A DNA stretch of 26,744 nucleotides from Barthelona sp. PAP020 (lineage: Eukaryota; Metamonada: BaSk clade): positions 1-26,744 of the forward strand of contig JARQWU010000133.1 of assembly GCA_040182905.1 (NCBI GenBank), read 5' to 3'. The notes under the pieces were generated by a model that made no database searches, was not told where the DNA came from, and saw only the letters and a list, made by a program, of their open reading frames with translations. Shown piece after piece: positions 23,637 through 26,744 of this stretch (its first letter is position 1; each line of letters starts with the position of its first letter). The position numbers were made by a program, and so were the translations under genes.

Positions 23637-24970
23637 TTTTTGTTCCTTTTTTCATTATTTTTTAATATTTCTTCTTGGCAAAATATGAAACATTGAATTC
23701 ATAAATTTTTTGTCCTTTAACGATTAGTAAAGTTTTCATCGTCCAAATATTTCTTTAGAATAAGGAAAAGTCAAAAAAAAAAAAAAAAATAACAGAAAAT
23801 AAATATTTAGGTGTGCAAAATTTTCGAATTGGAGCGAATTTCTAATAAACTGTCTTTTTTTTACAAAAGAAAATTGCAACTTTATGAAAATTTTTGAAAG
23901 ACAGGAAAAGAAGAAAAATAAAATAAAATAAAATAAAATAAATTTTTTGATCAGACCTTTTTTCTTGTGTGCATTTTCTGTATTTTAACAAAGAAATAGA
24001 GAAGGAAAAGCAATAGAAAAGAATACTTCTTTTTCTAATTCGTTCTTGGGCAACCCTTTTTGAAAAAGAATTGATTGTTATTTCCAAGCCAAGAAGCATT
24101 GTGCGTATGAGTGAATTCAAAGGAATGGTGTCTATTTGGTTAAAGGCTTTCGAGGGCCGATTGATTTGTTGAAAAACTTTAGATTTTGAAAGGAAAAGCT
24201 ATTGCAAAAATTCAAAAAAATGGGAATGGTAAATTTTTCCAAAATTTTTATACTTGATGAGCAATATTCAATTGCAGCTACACCTTTTCTGCGGCTGAGA
24301 TTTGAGGAAATGAGTTTTCTTTGGTTGCTTTTTCTTTGCAAATAAATATAGTTGTTTCACAACTGGACCAATTATATCATTCTCTTGAATAATTGATCCT
24401 TGGCCTTTTTTTTTTAATTCCTCAATCTTTTCAAAATATCAAAAAAGATAATGGTTTCAATTTCCTTTTTTTCAAGTTTGATTAATTAATATATCCACAA
24501 TTCCTTTTATACTTTTTAATTCCTCTAACTGTTTCAATTGAAACGCAAAATTGAGAATCAAATTATGCCACTTTGCTTTTTATAAACAATTCTTTCCAAA
24601 AGCTGGAGAAAAATGAACAAAGATGTGGAAATTTAAGTGTTTTCTTTTCGTGATTTATTCTTAATTTTGCCAATTGACAGTTAATTTCCATATTTAAGGT
24701 TTACTCCCTTTTCAAAATTCAAAGGATAATAATTCCATTGATTTCTTCTTTATATAGTAAATTATTGATTTAACAGTTTATTTGAAGCAATATTTATGTC
24801 TAGTGAATTTTTAAAAATCATTTTGAAAAAGAACTCATTTACCATGCTTTAAGAACATTTCCAAGAAATTTTTTTGTAAATAGCTGCTTAAAAGTAAATT
24901 GAAGATTAAGTAAACAACAAAACTTCAAAAAAAAAAGAAAAAAAAATTGTTTTGAATTTTTATTGTATTG
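23637..24970. other. 1.33-kb gene-free AT-rich region
   Basis: This is the longest stretch without a gene. Frames at 23842-24120 and 24132-24341 (minus) have no ATG at their heads and resemble nothing, so they are not called. It contains an A17 tract (23773-23789), an AAAAT microsatellite, and two consecutive small hairpins ending in T10 (24351-24415) that could mark the end of an unannotated non-coding transcript. An A-rich tract (24927-24947) lies about 25 nt before the next ATG. No tRNA or snRNA consensus could be matched. Confidence 0.5.
23914..23942. repeat. AAAAT pentanucleotide microsatellite
   Basis: About five to six tandem AAAAT units run without interruption in an intergenic region. 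A simple repeat of no evident function, useful mainly as a potentially length-variable marker. Confidence 0.9.
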
Positions 24971-26428
24971 ATGCCGCCAAAACAACGAAAAAAAGGTGAA
25001 AAGAAGGAGGATAAAGCCAAAATAGCCGAAGAAGCGTTTATGGAAAAGGCAAAAGAATTGTTATTTCAACCAAAAAGTACACAATTTGAAGTTGAAAAAT
25101 TACAAGCCACTTGCCTGGATTATGAAAAACGAATAGCATCATTAAATGAATTGATAAATCGTGAAAGAAAGGTTCAAGCTGAGGTTTCTGAATCCATGTT
25201 AGAACGATTGGAAAACAAAGAAAAAGAAGCATTTAATTTGCGAAAAAAGATTGATAGTATTCATGAACAACAAGAAAAACGAATTGTTTCAGTCAATTTT
25301 GAAAAAGATAAAATTATTCGGGCAAAAGACAAAGAGATTGCAGAAACGAAGGAACAACTGAATGATTTATTAAATGAATTGCACGCTTTAACTGGTTTTC
25401 GTAAGAATCGTGAAGAATATCAACAACATTTACAAGAATTGGTTGACAGCAAACAAGATGTTGAAAAATATTGGAAAGAACGTTATGAACGTTTGAATAC
25501 TGCAACAATTAGACAACAAACTATATTAGAAAAGAAACATGAGAAACGTTTGGAAGAAGCTTTACAAGAAGCTGAATTGAATCGTAGAAATATTAGACAA
25601 GAGAATGAGGATCAATTACGTTTACAAGCGATTGAATCTTTAAGAAAAGAGCGAAATTCTCTTCAAAAAATCAATTCTCAATTGCAAGAACAAAATGAAA
25701 AACTTACTTTAGCCCTGAATCGTCATTCTACAGCAAAATCATTAGACAGTGCTTTAAATAATGAGGCTGTTAAACGTTCTCAACGTCAAGCTGTGCAGAT
25801 TCGTGATTTAGTGAGAAAAGTATCTTCTCTTCAAGTAGAATTGACTGAAAAAGCTAAAACTTATCAAAATACTATAGCTGAACAAAAAAATCGATTCTTA
25901 GGTTTATTGGAGGAACAGTCTTTTGAAATAGAAGCATTAAAAAAGCTTATTATTATGAAAAATGGAAAATTACGAAAGTTAAAAACCTTATCCCGCTATA
26001 TATTGTCTCAAAGAACAGATTTAGAAAATTTCTTGTTGTCCAGTATTGCTTTGGTCACTAAAGAAGTTCAAAATAACAATATAAAAGGTTGGGATTGGGA
26101 AGAACGTGAAAAAGTTTTAAAAGTTTTGTTCAATCGTTTAAAGGATGTTTATCATGAGGAACAAAATGACAATTTAATGGTTCATTCTTCTTTTGGTTCC
26201 AAAACATCTTCTATTCAAGAAGATAAACAAATTGATCATGATAATTTTGGCATTTCAACACCATATATTGATGGCATCACATTAACTGACCTAAATGATG
26301 AAGAATTTGTTGATAATCCAGTGGATGACATTAATGTTCCAAATGGCCTATCAACAATTGTTGCTGATGATGAAAACAGTGTTGGTAATCGATTAAAAGC
26401 TAGTTCTATGTTACCAGATTTGTTATGA
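24971..26428 (+). CDS. coiled-coil ciliary protein, BBOF1/CFAP157-like
   Basis: This 485-aa protein starts MPPKQRKKGEKKEDKAK, a lysine-rich head typical of many axonemal coiled-coil proteins, then is nearly continuous heptad coiled-coil from about 10 to 345. Internal landmarks 'IIRAKDKEIAETKEQLNDLL', 'LTGFRKNREEYQQHLQEL' and 'LSRYILSQRTDLENFLLSSI' recall the DUF4515-type proteins BBOF1 (basal body-orientation factor 1) and CFAP157, which act at basal bodies or along axonemes. The last ~120 residues are acidic and non-helical. Assignment between these relatives is uncertain without a profile search; a generic coiled-coil protein remains possible. ATG 24971 is the first in frame. Together with TMEM231 it argues for a flagellated stage. 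Confidence 0.8.
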   Translation: MPPKQRKKGEKKEDKAKIAEEAFMEKAKELLFQPKSTQFEVEKLQATCLDYEKRIASLNELINRERKVQAEVSESMLERLENKEKEAFNLRKKIDSIHEQQEKRIVSVNFEKDKIIRAKDKEIAETKEQLNDLLNELHALTGFRKNREEYQQHLQELVDSKQDVEKYWKERYERLNTATIRQQTILEKKHEKRLEEALQEAELNRRNIRQENEDQLRLQAIESLRKERNSLQKINSQLQEQNEKLTLALNRHSTAKSLDSALNNEAVKRSQRQAVQIRDLVRKVSSLQVELTEKAKTYQNTIAEQKNRFLGLLEEQSFEIEALKKLIIMKNGKLRKLKTLSRYILSQRTDLENFLLSSIALVTKEVQNNNIKGWDWEEREKVLKVLFNRLKDVYHEEQNDNLMVHSSFGSKTSSIQEDKQIDHDNFGISTPYIDGITLTDLNDEEFVDNPVDDINVPNGLSTIVADDENSVGNRLKASSMLPDLL

Positions 26429-26744
26429 TCTTTAAGTTGCTTGTAGTTATATAAATTAGTTCTTGATTGTATACACATATTGTAAAAGAGGAGTTTTTCA
26501 ACTTTTTTTATTAAATTTTTCAGATATTCTACTTTAAGAAGCAACATTGAATTCTTTCAGAATCACTCAAAACTCTATTTGCAATTGAAACAAAACAAAA
26601 AAGCAAAAAAGAAAAAAAAAAGTTTTATCAGACTAATCGAATTTTAAATCAAAAGAAAAAGAGGTGTTTGCCTCTAATCTTTTTAATTTTGTCAACAATA
26701 ATTTTAAAGTTTTCAGAAATTCAGAATTCTCCAAATGATTGTTT
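26429..26744. other. 3' flank of the coiled-coil gene to window edge
   Basis: These 316 bp are AT-rich and carry no supported gene; a minus-strand frame at 26236-26547 is mostly a shadow of the coding region. A small hairpin with arms AGAGG (26660-26664) and CCTCT (26671-26675) and loop TGTTTG is followed by a T-rich stretch. Nothing else was recognised. Confidence 0.5.

Noticed and set aside
24255-24297. Second candidate C/D-box RNA (TGATGA ... CTGA, plus strand)
   Set aside because: The boxes are only about 33 nt apart and no terminal stem is present.
23842-24341. Two minus-strand frames in the 1.3-kb spacer
   Set aside because: Both begin at non-ATG codons, are of biased AT-rich composition and show no motif.

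Overview
The window is protein-coding nuclear DNA of a unicellular eukaryote. It is AT-rich, with short intergenic spacers, mostly intron-free genes and two very short introns (39 and 65 nt). All three stop codons end real genes, so the code looks standard. The gene set (secretory-pathway, GARP, prefoldin and cytosolic ribosomal proteins, a tRNA methyltransferase, and cilium-associated proteins) points to a free-living, flagellate-forming protist. Gene density, few introns and base composition recall heteroloboseans such as Naegleria, but the exact lineage is an inference. No rRNA, tRNA, CRISPR array or transposase was recognised by eye.

Layout, left to right: a 5' fragment of an unidentified gene (-, 1-103); ERV46/ERGIC3 (+, 422-1543); a 35-N assembly gap and copy 1 of a ~215-bp repeat (1769-1981); prefoldin subunit 4 split by a 39-nt intron (-, 2005-2433); a large membrane phosphodiesterase (-, 2614-5574); a BK/Slo-type K+ channel (-, 6135-9317); a serine carboxypeptidase (+, 9628-10944); copy 2 of the repeat in inverted orientation (11191-11407); an AGC kinase (-, 11695-12789); an RBM39-like two-RRM protein (-, 13031-13906); the transition-zone protein TMEM231 (-, 14275-15219) head to head with VPS51 (+, 15271-17271); ribosomal eL8 (RPL7A, -, 17380-18111) head to head with uS7 (RPS5, +, two exons, 18224-18879); a 1016-aa helical protein of unknown function (+, 18977-22027); TRM1 (+, 22065-23636); a 1.3-kb gene-free stretch; and a coiled-coil BBOF1/CFAP157-like ciliary protein (+, 24971-26428).

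The genes are housekeeping and do not form one pathway. Three themes recur. First, secretion and trafficking: ERV46, the carboxypeptidase and VPS51. Second, translation: the divergent eL8/uS7 pair, TRM1 and the RRM protein. Third, cilia: TMEM231 and the coiled-coil protein.

The least-explained signals are: a near-identical 213/217-bp repeat present twice in inverted orientation, each copy sense-oriented downstream of a gene, with sequence differences that preserve hairpins; a common intron 3' end in both introns; oligo-T tracts just upstream of most start codons; and the unusual architectures of the phosphodiesterase and the K+ channel.
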